64,000 nt of DNA from Paenibacillus lycopersici (GCF_010119935.1 NZ_CP048209.1:4529001-4593000), one strand, 5' to 3'; shown: positions 54,192 to 64,000, counted from the stretch's first letter. A program made the numbers and translations. Notes: a model not told the origin generated them from the sequence alone.

Positions 54192-55568
54192 TCACCAACC
54201 TTTTTCAGAATCCTTATTGTAAAGCAATTGGGAGCGGACGTCGGCAATCAAATAGAGCGTGCCGGTCACGACCGCCAAATCCGCCTTGCTGGTCGACATT
54301 TGCAGACGTTCAAGCGCCAGCTTCCAATTCGGTTCCACGATGAGCTCGAAAGAATAACCAGCTTCCTCCCGAAGCTCTTGAACGACGGCGGCCAAATCGG
54401 CGGCAGGCAAAGCTTTGCGGAAATCCGCTTCTGTTACGACAAGCGTATTCACTAGAGGTAGTATATGCCGCAGGGCGTCGCGATGATTCTTATTCGCCAG
54501 CATCCCGATCATAAGGTGCAGACGCTCGTACGAATACGTATCCTTCAGCGCCGCGGCCAGCGTTTGCGCGCCTTCGGGGTTATGCGCCCCGTCGATCAGA
54601 ACGCGCGGGGAGTCGCCGATCATTTCGAGCCGGCCGGGCCAAGCGGCGCTGCGCAAGCCTTCCCGCAGATCCTCGTCCTCCAGAATGAGCGCGTAATATT
54701 GCCGCATCACTTCGAGCGTCATGACGGCAACCGCCGCATTGGTGCGCTGATGGGCGCCGTTCAGCGTGATCGTCAGCTCGTCGACCGAACGGAAGATGCC
54801 GTCGAACCGGAAGGTCTGTTCATTCTCCCGCACCTGCGAGGTGACCTCGTGGAACTTCTCGCCCATCATATAGAGCGTGCTGTTCTTCGCTTTCGCCGTT
54901 TCGCGGATGATCGCCGCCGCTTCCGGCTGGCTGACCGCGCTGACGACCGGAACGCCCGCCTTGATGATGCCGGCTTTCTCCGACGCGATCGCTTCCAGCG
55001 TGTCGCCCAGCACGTCCATATGGTCATGGCCGACATTCGTAATGACCGATACGATCGGCGTGACGATGTTCGTTACGTCCAGACGGCCGCCAAGGCCGGT
55101 TTCCCAGACGACGAAATCGGGAAAGGCCACCGTGCCGTAATAGAGAATCGCCAGCGCCGTCGATACTTCGAACATCGTAGGCGAGCCCAGCTCCGTCGCC
55201 GCGATGTCGTCGACAAGCGGCTTCAGCCGGTTCGCCAGCGCGAGCAGCGTCTCTTCCGGAATATCCGCCCCGTTATATTGGAAGCGGTTCGTGAATTTCG
55301 TAATATAAGGGGACGTAAACGTCCCCACGTCATAGCCGCAGCGCAGCAGCACGCTGGTCAGATAGGCGCAGACGGAGCCTTTGCCGTTCGTGCCGGCCAC
55401 GTGAATGAACTTGAGGCGGCGTTCCGGATGCCCCGTCAGCTCCATCAGCTTCAGGATGCGGTCCATGCCCGGACGGACGCCGAACGGCACCAGTCCCACG
55501 ATCCATCGGTAAGCTTCTTCATAGGTCGAAAATGCGTTTGCTTCGTTCGGTTGCAGTTGTTCGCTCAT
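54192..55568 (-). CDS. folC: Folylpolyglutamate synthase/dihydrofolate synthase
   Basis: FolC adds glutamates to folates (and L-Glu to dihydropteroate). The 458-aa Mur-ligase fold has the P-loop HVAGTNGKGSVCAYL, GVRPGMDRI, DFVVWETGLGGRLDVTNI, and DGAHNPEGAQTL. It starts 4 bp after valS and is followed by murC. Confidence 0.96.
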   Translation of the reverse strand: MSEQLQPNEANAFSTYEEAYRWIVGLVPFGVRPGMDRILKLMELTGHPERRLKFIHVAGTNGKGSVCAYLTSVLLRCGYDVGTFTSPYITKFTNRFQYNGADIPEETLLALANRLKPLVDDIAATELGSPTMFEVSTALAILYYGTVAFPDFVVWETGLGGRLDVTNIVTPIVSVITNVGHDHMDVLGDTLEAIASEKAGIIKAGVPVVSAVSQPEAAAIIRETAKAKNSTLYMMGEKFHEVTSQVRENEQTFRFDGIFRSVDELTITLNGAHQRTNAAVAVMTLEVMRQYYALILEDEDLREGLRSAAWPGRLEMIGDSPRVLIDGAHNPEGAQTLAAALKDTYSYERLHLMIGMLANKNHRDALRHILPLVNTLVVTEADFRKALPAADLAAVVQELREEAGYSFELIVEPNWKLALERLQMSTSKADLAVVTGTLYLIADVRSQLLYNKDSEKGW

Positions 55569-55572
55569 CGGC

Positions 55573-58233
55573 TCAGCCTCTCAATTCCGCGATCCGCGCG
55601 CTCACTTTATCGCGCTTCTCGGCATAATCGGCCATCTTCGCCTTCTCTTCCTCGATGACCTTCGCCGGCGCTTTGGCTACGAAGCCTTCGTTGCCGAGCT
55701 TCTTCTCGACGCGCTGCACTTCGCTCTCCAGGTGCTGGATCTCTTTCTCCAGCCGGGCGATTTCCTGCGCGATGTCGATCAGGCCCGCAAGCGGCAAATA
55801 CATCTCCGCGCCGGTCACGATCGCCGTCATCGCTTTGTCCGGCGCCGTCAGGTCGAGGCTGATCGTCAGCTGCGACGTGCCGCAGAAGCGAACGATAAAC
55901 TCTTCGTTGCGGGCAAGGATCGCCGCTTCGTTCGCCCCGGACGGTTTCACCTGCAGCTCGATCTTCTTGCTCATCGGCACGTTCACTTCCGCGCGGATAT
56001 TCCGAACGGAGCGGATCATCTCCATGAGCAGCTCCATCTCGGCGACGGCGTCGGGCGCTTCGAACGCGGCGTCGTAGACCGGCCATGGCGCGAGCGTAAT
56101 CGTCTCGCCTTCATGCGGCAGATGCTGCCATATTTCTTCGCTGATGAACGGCATGAACGGATGGATCAGACGCTGCGTGCGGTCGAGCACGTAGGCGAGC
56201 ACCGACTGCGTCGCCCGCTTCGCCCCGGCGTCCTGACCGTACAGGCTCAGCTTCGCGAATTCGATGTACCAGTCGCACAGGTCATCCCAGATGAAGTTGT
56301 ACAGGACGCGGCCCGTCTCGCCGAAATCGTACGCGTCGATCAGACGGGTGACGTCGGCGACCGTCGCGTTCAGACGATGCAGAATCCAGCGGTCGGCCGT
56401 GCCCAGCTTGACGCTGATGTCGATATCCGCCGCCGAGATGCCTTCCAGGTTCATCAGCGCGAAGCGCGACGCGTTCCAGATCTTGTTGGCGAAATTGCGC
56501 GCCTGTTCGACACGCTCCCAGCGGAAACGCAAGTCCAGGCCGGGCGTGCTGCTCGTCGAAATCATGTAGCGCATGGCGTCCGCCCCGTATTGCTCGATAA
56601 CGTCGAGCGGGTCGACGCCGTTGCCGAGCGATTTGGACATTTTCTTGCCGTTCTCGTCGCGGACGAGACCGTGCATCAGGACGTCTTTGAACGGAATTCC
56701 GTCCGTGAACTCGATCGCCGTGAAGATCATCCGGGCAACCCAGAAATAGATAATATCGTAACCCGTTACGAGTACGTTCGTCGGATAGAAGCGCTGCAGA
56801 TCTTCCGTTTGATCCGGCCAGCCGAGCGTGGAGAACGGCCATAGGGCGGAGCTGAACCACGTGTCGAGCACGTCTTCGTCCTGGCGGAGCGATTCGCTGC
56901 CGCAAGCGGAGCAAGCCGATTGATCTTCGCGCGCGACATGCATGGCGCCGCAAGCGTCGCAATACCAGGCCGGGATGCGGTGGCCCCACCAGAGCTGGCG
57001 GGAAATACACCAGTCGCGTACGTTCTCGATCCATTGCAAATACGTTTTGTCGAAGCGGTCCGGCACGAAGTTGACGCCTTTGCCGTTCTTCTGCGCTTCG
57101 ATCGCCGCGTCCGCGAGCGGCTTCATGTCGACGAACCACTGCGTCGACAAATACGGCTCGACGACCGCGCCGCTGCGCTCGCTGTGGCCGACCTGGTGAA
57201 CATGGTCCTCGATCTTGATGCATACGCCGCTTGCCTGCATGTCGGCAACGATCCGCTTGCGGCATTCCGCGCGGTCGAGGCCATTGTACGGGCCCGCTTC
57301 GGCGTTCATCGTGCCGCTTTCGTCCATGACGACGATTTGCGGCAGCTGATGGCGAAGGCCGACCTCGAAGTCGTTCGGGTCATGCGCCGGCGTAATTTTT
57401 ACCGCGCCGGAACCGAATTCCTTCTCGACGTATTCATCGCCGATGATCGGAATTTCGCGGCCGATGATCGGCAGCACGATCATTTCGCCGATCAGGTGCT
57501 TGTAGCGCTCGTCTTCCGGATGAACGGCAACCGCCGTATCGCCGAGCATCGTCTCCGGACGGGTCGTCGCGACCGTGATGAAGCCGGAACCGTTCTTCAG
57601 CGGATATTGCAAGTGATAGAGGTGGCCGTTCACTTCTTTATGCTCGACCTCGATATCCGACAGCGCCGTGCGCGCGGCGGGATCCCAGTTAATGATTTTC
57701 TTGCCGCGGTAGATCAGGCCCTTCTCGTAGAGACGGACGAACACTTCGCGAACCGCGCGGGACAGCCCTTCGTCCAGCGTGAAGCGTTCGCGCGAGTAAT
57801 CGAGCGAGAAGCCCATTTTGGCCCATTGGTCGTGAATGGTTGACGCGTAGATGTCCTTCCACTCCCATACCTTCTCCAGAAACCGCTCTCGGCCCAAGTC
57901 GTAACGGGACAGCCCTTCTTCGCGAAGCTTCTGTTCGACCTTCGTCTGCGTCGCGATGCCGGCATGGTCCGTGCCCGGGAGCCACAGCGTGTCGTAGCCC
58001 TGCATCCGCTTCGCGCGGATCAGGATATCCTGCAGCGTGAAATCGAGCGCATGCCCGATATGCAGCATGCCCGTTACGTTCGGCGGCGGAATGACGATCG
58101 TGTACGGCTCGGCGTCCGGACGCTTGCCCGCTTCGAAAAATTTGCCGTCCATCCAGTAAGGATACCACTTGGCTTCCGCGGCCTTCGGGTCATAGGTCGT
58201 CGGCATTTCAGTCATCGTTTGTTTCTGCGACAT
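55573..58233 (-). CDS. valS: Valyl-tRNA synthetase
   Basis: ValS charges tRNA-Val and edits Thr. The 886-aa class I synthetase has the HIGH motif in [14 protein letters not shown], the KMSKS motif in [15 protein letters not shown], editing-domain motifs ([19 protein letters not shown]) and a C-terminal coiled coil (about 820-880). ATG 58233 is 11 bases behind GGAGG. It is controlled by the T-box leader at 58335-58620. Confidence 0.98.
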   Translation of the reverse strand: MSQKQTMTEMPTTYDPKAAEAKWYPYWMDGKFFEAGKRPDAEPYTIVIPPPNVTGMLHIGHALDFTLQDILIRAKRMQGYDTLWLPGTDHAGIATQTKVEQKLREEGLSRYDLGRERFLEKVWEWKDIYASTIHDQWAKMGFSLDYSRERFTLDEGLSRAVREVFVRLYEKGLIYRGKKIINWDPAARTALSDIEVEHKEVNGHLYHLQYPLKNGSGFITVATTRPETMLGDTAVAVHPEDERYKHLIGEMIVLPIIGREIPIIGDEYVEKEFGSGAVKITPAHDPNDFEVGLRHQLPQIVVMDESGTMNAEAGPYNGLDRAECRKRIVADMQASGVCIKIEDHVHQVGHSERSGAVVEPYLSTQWFVDMKPLADAAIEAQKNGKGVNFVPDRFDKTYLQWIENVRDWCISRQLWWGHRIPAWYCDACGAMHVAREDQSACSACGSESLRQDEDVLDTWFSSALWPFSTLGWPDQTEDLQRFYPTNVLVTGYDIIYFWVARMIFTAIEFTDGIPFKDVLMHGLVRDENGKKMSKSLGNGVDPLDVIEQYGADAMRYMISTSSTPGLDLRFRWERVEQARNFANKIWNASRFALMNLEGISAADIDISVKLGTADRWILHRLNATVADVTRLIDAYDFGETGRVLYNFIWDDLCDWYIEFAKLSLYGQDAGAKRATQSVLAYVLDRTQRLIHPFMPFISEEIWQHLPHEGETITLAPWPVYDAAFEAPDAVAEMELLMEMIRSVRNIRAEVNVPMSKKIELQVKPSGANEAAILARNEEFIVRFCGTSQLTISLDLTAPDKAMTAIVTGAEMYLPLAGLIDIAQEIARLEKEIQHLESEVQRVEKKLGNEGFVAKAPAKVIEEEKAKMADYAEKRDKVSARIAELRG

Positions 58234-58334
58234 GTCAGTTCCTACCTCCAATAAATATGTCCTCGCCCGGCTTCCGCACTGAGGCGCCGCCGGACATTCA
58301 TCACTGATCGATAAGGCAAATTTCCCGTAAAGCG

Positions 58335-58620
58335 AAAAAAATAAACCTCTCGCCCTTATAGCAAAGGACGAAAGGTTTTGGCTTCCGCGGTACCACCTTT
58401 GTTCCGAAACGGCGGATAGCGCCGATTCGACAACTTCGTGACAGATAACGGCTGCTGCCGGCTGCAACTAAGCGAATCGTCTCGCTTCATTCCAGCGACT
58501 CGGGGGCGACCAGTTACAGGATGCTCCTGCTGAACCTCGCAGCGCAATCGGTTCCGCTCTCTGAAGGTATGCCTGCCACTCTTCCCCGTCAACGTCATTA
58601 AAAATCATTATTGCCTTATT
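58335..58620 (-). promoter_or_regulatory. T-box leader of valS-folC-murC
   Basis: The leader shows the T-box sequence AAAGGTGGTACCGCGG (58385-58400), which binds the tRNA acceptor end, an AGAGAGCGG-type stem I element, and GTC (58508-58510) followed by GCCCCCGAGTCGC in the usual specifier-loop context, so the specifier reads Val. The terminator pairs AACCTTTCGTCC (58366-58377) with GGGCGAGAGGTT (58344-58355) and runs into TATTTTTTT. Uncharged tRNA-Val should favour the antiterminator and read-through. Confidence 0.92.
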
Positions 58621-58626
58621 TTTTCT

Positions 58627-58656
58627 ATCATACACGCTTTGCTTCCCGATCGTCAA
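58627..58656 (-). promoter_or_regulatory. Sigma-A promoter of the valS T-box operon
   Basis: TTGACG (58651-58656), 18 bp, TATGAT (58627-58632) on the minus strand, just before the T-box. Confidence 0.75.
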
Positions 58657-58765
58657 TCCCAATGGGCGTTTAGCCGTATTTTGTGCAAATGCGTAATAGT
58701 TCCAGTCGGGAATGGCGGCGGCTGTCAGGAAGCATTCAAAAGGCTGCATGGCAAAAAAGGCCGTT

Positions 58766-58855
58766 CCATAAGTCATCATTGGATGACCTTGGGAAGCCTC
58801 TTCATGATGTCCCATAAGCCATCGTTGGATGACCGTGGTAAGCCTCTCTTCTTAA
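58766..58855 (+). repeat. Two tandem copies of a 46-bp sequence
   Basis: CCATAAGTCATCATTGGATGACC and the following bases recur 46 bp later as CCATAAGCCATCGTTGGATGACC. Both contain the CCATAAG of the element end, so this is probably a duplicated left end. Confidence 0.65.
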
Positions 58856-58984
58856 GGGCAGGGTTCCTCGCCCTCCGCAGACCGTTGAAAAGGTGTTCGG
58901 TCGTGGCCCGCGGCCGACAACGTTACCGCACGGGCATCAGGCATCATCAGACGTGCACCTCCTCCGCGAACGGGCATCAGGCAG

Positions 58985-59164
58985 ACGGACAGAGGATCCG
59001 CTAATTGATCGAAATCGGCGTTTTGGAGGCAGCGACCGGACACAAGATGCGTTAATAGCTCCGGAATGCAGCAAAAACCCGGTTATCGGCAGAAATAGCG
59101 AATCTCCTGTCCGACAGCGAGCGAAAAATCGATGCATACGAGCAAATAAAGGAACTCATGTCCG
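58985..59164. repeat. Four-unit > > < < intergenic repeat element, copy 2
   Basis: Forward units ACGGACAGAGGATCC (58985) and CCGGACACAAGAT (59036) and inverted units ending TCTCCTGTCCG (59113) and ACTCATGTCCG (59164), each pair again 51 bp apart; total about 180 bp. Between the first two units is GAAATCGGCGTTTTGGAGGCAGC, close to the matching segment of copy 1 (inverse strand). The fourth unit runs into the transposase fragment start. Confidence 0.7.
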
Positions 59165-59451
59165 TTTCCCAAAACAAGCCAATGGATCTGCCCGAAGATA
59201 TGCTTGACCATCATCTGGTTCGTGTCGTCAATGCGGCGGCGGACCGCTTGAACGACAGGATTTTCGCCGAGGCTTACCCCGGCGGCCGAGACGCCATTTA
59301 CCCCGAAATGCTCATCAAAGTCATTATCTGCGCCTGCGCCTGCATACAGAGCATCTGCCCTCCCGGCAAAATCGCCAAATACGTTCGCGTAATATCATGT
59401 TCAAGCGGATCGCAGGGCGCAAGCGGCTTTCGGTCGCCCGCAATCTGCTGA
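59158..59451 (+). pseudogene. IS1182-family transposase remnant
   Basis: The N-terminal part (residues 4-80: DLPEDMLDHHLVRVVNAAAD, RDAIYPEMLIKVII) matches the DUF772 region of IS1182-type transposases. After KIAKYVR the reading frame leaves the family; in the +2 frame the DNA encodes RNIMFKRIAGRKRLSVARNL and LKMAA, which resembles the transposase C terminus. The catalytic DDE region is gone. A hairpin with GCAAAAAGAC and GTCTTTGC follows at about 59470-59514. Confidence 0.7.
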
Positions 59452-59582
59452 AGATGGCAGCAGTCGATGCAAAAAGACCCAAGACGATGCAGAGCCAGGT
59501 CTGCCCATCTTGAGTCTTTGCGGTTGTACGGCTCGAGCTGCCGCCTGACTTACTTATGGGACAGCCCCCCGGACTTGAGCGC

Positions 59583-61085
59583 TTAAGGGATGTACAGCAC
59601 TTGGCCTTCGCTGACGCTTTGATCGCCGAGCCGATTGTACAGCGCGAGCTCGCGCGCCTGCATCTGGTAGCGGCCGGCGATCGTGTCGAGCGTCTCCTCG
59701 CGCTGCACGATGCAGATGCGCATTTTGCGGAACGCATGCTCCTCGTTCGGGCGCAGCAGGTTTTTCCATTCGATCTCATCGCCCGACGTCCGTCGGCTTT
59801 GCACGGCTTCGCGCTCCGCAAGCTGTTCGGCCGCGGCCTTGGCTTCCTGCTCGCGTCTGCTGGACTGAAGCAGCGACCGGAAGCTGACGTTGCCGGCTCC
59901 CTGCTGCGCCGCCTCGTCCTCGGCAGGCTTCCCGGCCAGCGCGACGCGAAGCTGCTTGCGCTCCGTCTCCGCTTCCGGCACGGATACTTCGCCGAACGAA
60001 GGCTGACGCGCCGACGGCTCCAGCTCGGGCTGGTCGGCTGACGCGGAATCCGGCACGGCCGCTTCCGCGGCGGGCGCCTGCGCTTCGGCTTGCGGCACGA
60101 ATGCATCCGGCTGCGATATATCCTGGCGTTCGACGTCCTGGAACGCGTCGTCCTGCGCCGCCGGAACGGTTTCCTCGCGGGCAGGCTGGGCGGCCGCTTC
60201 CTCACGAGCAGCTTCCTGCTGGGCCGCTTCCTGACGAGCCGCCTCTTGACGAACCGCTTCCTGACGGACGGCTTCCTGACGGGCCGCCTCTTGACGGGCC
60301 GATTCTTCCAGCGCGGCTTCTTGACGCGCCGCTTCTTGGCGGGATTCCTCCTGCCGGGCCGCTTCCTGACGCGCCGTTTCCTGCTGAGCGAAGGCAAGCA
60401 GCTCCCGCTCTCTCGCATTGGCCGCGCGCGCGAGCGCCTCGCGGGCTTCTTCCGCCTCCGCTTGGGCGGCTAGCGCGCGCTGCGCATCCTGCTCTTCCGC
60501 TTCGCGCGGCCGCTCCGCCTGCCAGAACGGCGGCTGCTCTTGCGGCGGCGTCGCAAAGAACGGCTGTTCCTGCGACGGCTGCTGCGGGAAGAACGGCTGC
60601 TGCTCCTGCGGCTGAACGGCGAAAAACGGCGGCGCCTCGGATGGAGGCCCTTCGTCCCCCCTGCTGTGCACGACCGTGTACGGCTCTTCCCGCTGCCAGT
60701 CCGACTGCGGGCCCGGCTGATCGATTTCGATGCCGAACAGCGACAATACGCCGGTAATGTTAAGCGTCCTCGTCGACAGCACATCCACGTCGAAGTTGTC
60801 GATCTCCACGGAAATGTCGTCCAACCGGTGAATCCGGTTGAGCGGCAGCGTGATCTCGACAGGGATCCAGTGCTCCAGCGATTGTTCCGCCAGCGGCTGC
60901 TCCTCCGACCGATAGACCCCCGTAAGCAGAAGATGCCCTTTCAACAGTACCTGCTCGTCTTGTTGAACGATGCCAATGCGGGGAACGAGCTCGATTTCAT
61001 CCAGCTCGTCGATCGCCGCCACTTCATCTGGCAAATGGACCCGCTCGTAAATATCAAATCGCAAACCGTTTGACTGGCTTGGCAC
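59583..61085 (-). CDS. SpoVID-like spore coat/encasement protein with LysM domain
   Basis: SpoVID directs coat encasement and binds SafA and SpoIVA. The 500-aa protein has an N-terminal beta-rich domain (about residues 5-125, LRFDIYERVHLPDEVAAIDELDEIELVPRI in part), as in SpoVID, a long acidic Gln/Glu/Ala region with about 20 repeats of ARQEA type (about 215-310), and a C-terminal LysM (IVQREETLDTIAGRYQMQ). Its position next to hemL matches B. subtilis spoVID. GTG 61085 is eight bases behind GGAGGG; upstream codons are unsupported. The repeat region is coiled-coil-like. I withhold the gene symbol because only the ends resemble SpoVID. Confidence 0.78.
   Translation of the reverse strand: MPSQSNGLRFDIYERVHLPDEVAAIDELDEIELVPRIGIVQQDEQVLLKGHLLLTGVYRSEEQPLAEQSLEHWIPVEITLPLNRIHRLDDISVEIDNFDVDVLSTRTLNITGVLSLFGIEIDQPGPQSDWQREEPYTVVHSRGDEGPPSEAPPFFAVQPQEQQPFFPQQPSQEQPFFATPPQEQPPFWQAERPREAEEQDAQRALAAQAEAEEAREALARAANARERELLAFAQQETARQEAARQEESRQEAARQEAALEESARQEAARQEAVRQEAVRQEAARQEAAQQEAAREEAAAQPAREETVPAAQDDAFQDVERQDISQPDAFVPQAEAQAPAAEAAVPDSASADQPELEPSARQPSFGEVSVPEAETERKQLRVALAGKPAEDEAAQQGAGNVSFRSLLQSSRREQEAKAAAEQLAEREAVQSRRTSGDEIEWKNLLRPNEEHAFRKMRICIVQREETLDTIAGRYQMQARELALYNRLGDQSVSEGQVLYIP
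60181..60400 (-). repeat. 15-bp-phase ARQEA-type coding repeats
   Basis: Repeated GC-rich codons give runs of ARQEA, VRQEA, ARQEE and AQQEA within the SpoVID-like gene, so the region is prone to length changes in multiples of 15 bp. Confidence 0.8.
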
Positions 61086-61276
61086 GTGAGTCGCCCTCCT
61101 TTCCCCTCCTAAACAAGCTTCCATGCAGCTGTTCAATACAAGAAAGCATAAGCATGCCATGCTTTGCTTATATTGCTATGGAATGAAACGGACGGACGCC
61201 AAGCGTTCGGGCGCAGACCGATTCATCTTGCCTATTTATCTATATGGCAAGAGGTGGGCAGGCATGACTACGATTT

Positions 61277-62344
61277 TCACAGGGATGCAAGACGGCGGCG
61301 CGCTTCGGCGAACCAGCCGGGCTCCGGCGCCGTCAGCGCCAGCTCGCGTTCGGTCCACGGATGGCGGAAGGTCAGCTGCTCGCCCCGCAGCGCCTGATGC
61401 CGCAGTACCGCGTCTCGGCCCCCGTATAGCGTATCGCCGACGAGCGGATGGCCAATATGGCTCATATGTACGCGGATTTGATGGGTTCTCCCCGTTTCGA
61501 GCCATACGCGGACGAGCGAAGCATCCTGATATACCTCGACCGTCTCGTAATGCGTCACCGCATGATCGCCGTCCGGCGATACCCGGCGCCGCGAACGATG
61601 GTGCCGGTCTTTGCCGATCGGCGCGTCGATCGTGCCGTGCCGGCGTTTCGGCACGCCGTGCACGATGGCGGCGTATTGCCTGCCGATCGTCTTCTCCCGC
61701 ATCGCCTCGTCCAGCCGCAGCTGCGCCAGCTCGTTGCGGGCGTACAGCACCGGACCGGCCGTATCGTCGTCCAGCCGGTGAATATGCTTCGCCGGCTGAA
61801 CGTCCCCGTGCCGCAAACCTTGCCGGACGGCCGCTTCATCCAGCGTTCCGCGCTGCCCGGGCTGCGACGGATGCACGGGCATGCCCGCCGGCTTGTCCAT
61901 CACAAGGCACCAGTCGTCCTGATACAGGACGTCTGCCTGCCTTGTTCCCGCAGCCGGCCCAGCCCCGGCTGCTGTCCCTTCTCCCGTCTCCGGCCTCGCT
62001 CCTGCTCGCCCTTCTCCCGCCGCTGCCCCGATTCCGCTCGCCAATTCCTCACGGGCCGTGCGGTACACCGCGTCCCGGCCAGGATCGCCGGGCAAGAACG
62101 TTCGCAGCCGGATAATGCCGCCCTCCATGCGAATGCCGCCGACCGAGAACAGCCGGTTCAGCCATTTCTCCGGAAATAAACCAAGGGCCAGCAGCCAGAT
62201 CCGCACATGATGCGGATGGCTCCCGGCCTCGATCGGAGAAGGGGATACGCCTGCGGTACGGGCGAAACGAAGCAGGTCCTCGCTGGCAAGCGACAGCCAC
62301 TCTCCGTCCCGCTCATAGGGCAGCGCGTGATGATCATGGATCAT
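61277..62344 (-). CDS. RluA-family pseudouridine synthase
   Basis: The enzyme converts uridine to pseudouridine in rRNA or tRNA. The 355-aa protein has the catalytic Asp in KHIHRLDDDTAGPVLYA (HRLD) and the later motifs YAAIVHGVP and TGRTHQIRVHMSHIGHPLVGDTLYGG. An Ala/Gly-rich linker (about 105-135) separates a degenerate N-terminal S4-like part (WLNRLFSVGGIRM). The exact target is unknown. It lies between hemL and the spoVID-like gene, in the same direction. Confidence 0.9.
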   Translation of the reverse strand: MIHDHHALPYERDGEWLSLASEDLLRFARTAGVSPSPIEAGSHPHHVRIWLLALGLFPEKWLNRLFSVGGIRMEGGIIRLRTFLPGDPGRDAVYRTAREELASGIGAAAGEGRAGARPETGEGTAAGAGPAAGTRQADVLYQDDWCLVMDKPAGMPVHPSQPGQRGTLDEAAVRQGLRHGDVQPAKHIHRLDDDTAGPVLYARNELAQLRLDEAMREKTIGRQYAAIVHGVPKRRHGTIDAPIGKDRHHRSRRRVSPDGDHAVTHYETVEVYQDASLVRVWLETGRTHQIRVHMSHIGHPLVGDTLYGGRDAVLRHQALRGEQLTFRHPWTERELALTAPEPGWFAEARRRLASL

Positions 62345-62418
62345 GCTCTCTCATCTCCCGTACTTGCGTTATGCTGTTAGCGCGCTAAGGTAACGCCGGC
62401 GCGCAACCGACGCGAGCG

Positions 62419-63720
62419 TTACAGGCGGCGAAGCGCCTCGTCATGCGCCTCGATCGTCGCGTCGATTGCCGCTTCGTCGTGAATGCCCGATACGAACATG
62501 CCTTCGAACTGCGACGGCGCGATGCTGATTCCGAGGTCGAGCATGGAGCCGAAATACGCCTTGAACCGCTCCAGGTCGGATGTCTTGGCCGTTTCGTAGT
62601 TGATGACATGCGTATCCGTGAAGAACGGGCATACCATCGAACCGACGCGGTTGATCGTGCTGGCGATGCCGTGCTTCTCGGCGTTCGCTTCGAAGCCGAG
62701 CTGCAGGCGGGTCGCCATCCGCTCCATGTGCTCGTACGTTTCGGGCTTCAGCAAGCTGAGCGTCGTATAGCCGGCTGCCATGGCGAGCGGGTTGCCCGAC
62801 AGCGTGCCCGCTTGATAGATCGGGCCGCTCGGCGCGATCATGTCCATGATTTCGCGCTTGCCGCCGTACGCGCCGACCGGCAGGCCGCCGCCGATGACTT
62901 TGCCGAGGCAAGTCAGGTCCGGCGTTATGCCGTACAGCCCTTGCGCGCAATGGAAGTTGACGCGGAAGCCGGTCATGACCTCGTCGAAAATAAGCAGGCT
63001 GCCGTATTGCGCCGTCACGTCGCGCAGCCCTTGCAGGAAGCCGGGCAGCGGCGGTACGACGCCCATGTTGCCGGCGACAGGCTCGACGATAATGCAGGCG
63101 ATGTCTTCGCCGAACTGTTCGAACGCGAATTTCACGGACTCCAGGTCGTTATACGGCACCGTAATCGTATGCGATGCGACGTTCTCCGGTACGCCGGGGC
63201 TGTCCGGCAGGCCAAGCGTCGCAACGCCTGAACCGGCCTTGATCAGCAGGCTGTCGGCATGGCCGTGGTACGAGCCTTCGAATTTCAATATTTTGCTGCG
63301 CTTCGTATATCCGCGCGCAAGGCGCAGCGCGCTCATCGTCGCTTCCGTGCCGGAGTTGACCATGCGCACGACGTCGATCGACGGCACGCGCGAGCAGACG
63401 AGCTCCGCCATCAGCGTTTCGAGCTCGGTCGGCGCGCCGAAGCTCGTGCCCTTCTCGGCCGTCTTCTTGATCGCTTCGATCACTTCCGGATGCGCATGGC
63501 CCATGATGAGCGGTCCCCAGGAAGCGACATAGTCGATATAGCTGTTGCCGTCGATGTCGTAGATGCGGAAGCCTTCGCCGCGTTCCATGTATACCGGGGT
63601 AAGGCCGACGGATTTGAAGGCGCGGACCGGCGAGTTGACGCCGCCCGGCAGCACCGCTTTCGCTTTGGCGAAAGCGGCTTTGGAACGTTCGTCCGACCGT
63701 TTGCGATTTTTATCGATCAT
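62419..63720 (-). CDS. hemL: Glutamate-1-semialdehyde 2,1-aminomutase
   Basis: HemL makes 5-aminolevulinate from glutamate semialdehyde in the C5 haem pathway. The 433-aa PLP enzyme shows [47 protein letters not shown] and the PLP lysine in [22 protein letters not shown] 63720 has a weak ribosome-binding site. It follows hemB by 79 bp. Confidence 0.97.
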   Translation of the reverse strand: MIDKNRKRSDERSKAAFAKAKAVLPGGVNSPVRAFKSVGLTPVYMERGEGFRIYDIDGNSYIDYVASWGPLIMGHAHPEVIEAIKKTAEKGTSFGAPTELETLMAELVCSRVPSIDVVRMVNSGTEATMSALRLARGYTKRSKILKFEGSYHGHADSLLIKAGSGVATLGLPDSPGVPENVASHTITVPYNDLESVKFAFEQFGEDIACIIVEPVAGNMGVVPPLPGFLQGLRDVTAQYGSLLIFDEVMTGFRVNFHCAQGLYGITPDLTCLGKVIGGGLPVGAYGGKREIMDMIAPSGPIYQAGTLSGNPLAMAAGYTTLSLLKPETYEHMERMATRLQLGFEANAEKHGIASTINRVGSMVCPFFTDTHVINYETAKTSDLERFKAYFGSMLDLGISIAPSQFEGMFVSGIHDEAAIDATIEAHDEALRRL

Positions 63721-63799
63721 GGTAGATAGACACCTGCCTGTCTGTTATTGTGACATGCTTGCTTGAGTCCCGGCTCGGTCATTGCGGCCGTGAAGGCGA

Positions 63800-64000
<201 letters not shown>

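Larger units (their letters stand above)
58759..59566. mobile_element. Decayed IS1182-like insertion element
   Basis: The ends match as inverted repeats: GGCCGTTCCATAAGT (58759-58773) and, inverted, GGCTGTCCCATAAGT (59552-59566), 13 of 15. Inside lie a transposase N-terminal fragment joined to a short C-terminal-like fragment in another frame, a second partial left-end copy (GTCCCATAAG, tandem 46-bp duplication at about 58766-58855), and the > > < < repeat. The total of about 0.8 kb is half of a full element, so it is internally deleted and inactive. It separates the spoVID-like gene (17 bp away) from valS. Confidence 0.6.

Noticed and set aside
58234-58467. N-terminal extension of valS to 58467
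   Set aside because: This interval is the T-box leader with antiterminator/terminator; the synthetase starts at 58233 behind a ribosome-binding site.

Overview
The window looks like a chromosomal segment of a spore-forming, moderately GC-rich Firmicute of the Paenibacillaceae (Paenibacillus/Cohnella-like). I infer this from the sporulation genes (spoVB, bofC, safA/exsA-like, spo0B, spoIVFA/FB, spoVID-like, spoIID-like), the Firmicutes-type L27 with its Prp protease, separate secD and secF genes, a valS T-box, and a gene order that closely follows the hemB-to-secDF region of Bacillus subtilis (recalled synteny, not computed). Almost every gene is on the minus strand, so the text below often reads from high to low coordinates. 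I found no rRNA, tRNA or CRISPR array.

Layout from the right edge: hemB (partial)-hemL-rluA-spoVID-like (64000-59583); a decayed IS1182-like element (about 58759-59566); the T-box-controlled valS-folC-murC operon (58620-52790). Then comes an accessory block (52483-40144): a NeuD-type acetyltransferase, a sugar-phosphate isomerase-like TIM barrel, a truncated peptidoglycan-binding-like gene on the plus strand, a membrane hybrid histidine kinase, an unknown 140-aa protein, and MCP-cheW-cheA-response regulator, where the regulator is a CheB-like receiver fused to PAS, degenerate GGDEF and EAL. The syntenic backbone resumes with a SpoIIB-like SPOR protein, DUF4321, maf, radC, mreBCD, minCD, rodA, an inserted RNase H-fold gene, spoIVFA/FB, rng, rplU-prp-rpmA, spo0B-obg, pheB-hom-thrB-pheA, safA-like, bofC, ruvCAB with a DCC-family thioredoxin-like gene, spoIID-like-queA-tgt-yajC, two DUF421 genes around yrzE and a PAP2 phosphatase, spoVB, comN, secD-secF, and the start of a cation-efflux gene at the left edge.

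Functionally the backbone covers protein export, cell-shape and division-site control (Mre/Min/RodA), sporulation checkpoints (SpoIVFA/FB, BofC), spore-coat assembly, tRNA queuosine modification, Holliday-junction processing, and aspartate-family and phenylalanine synthesis. The accessory block appears to be a compact chemosensory pathway whose output enzyme is a c-di-GMP phosphodiesterase rather than a CheY that drives flagella. It contains no cheR, cheB, cheY or cheD.

The most notable non-coding features are: (i) two copies of a roughly 180-bp element built from four 21-bp units arranged > > < < with identical 51-bp unit spacing (13454-13636 and 58985-59164); (ii) six hairpin repeats of about 38 bp around the first of these, one abutting the spoIID-like Shine-Dalgarno; (iii) a roughly 58-bp sequence shared upstream of the cation-efflux gene and rng; (iv) a set of promoters fitting the sporulation sigma factors (sigma-E upstream of spoIVFA, the SPOR gene and perhaps spoVB; sigma-G upstream of bofC and perhaps a DUF421 gene); and (v) an rplU leader that can sequester its own ribosome-binding site.
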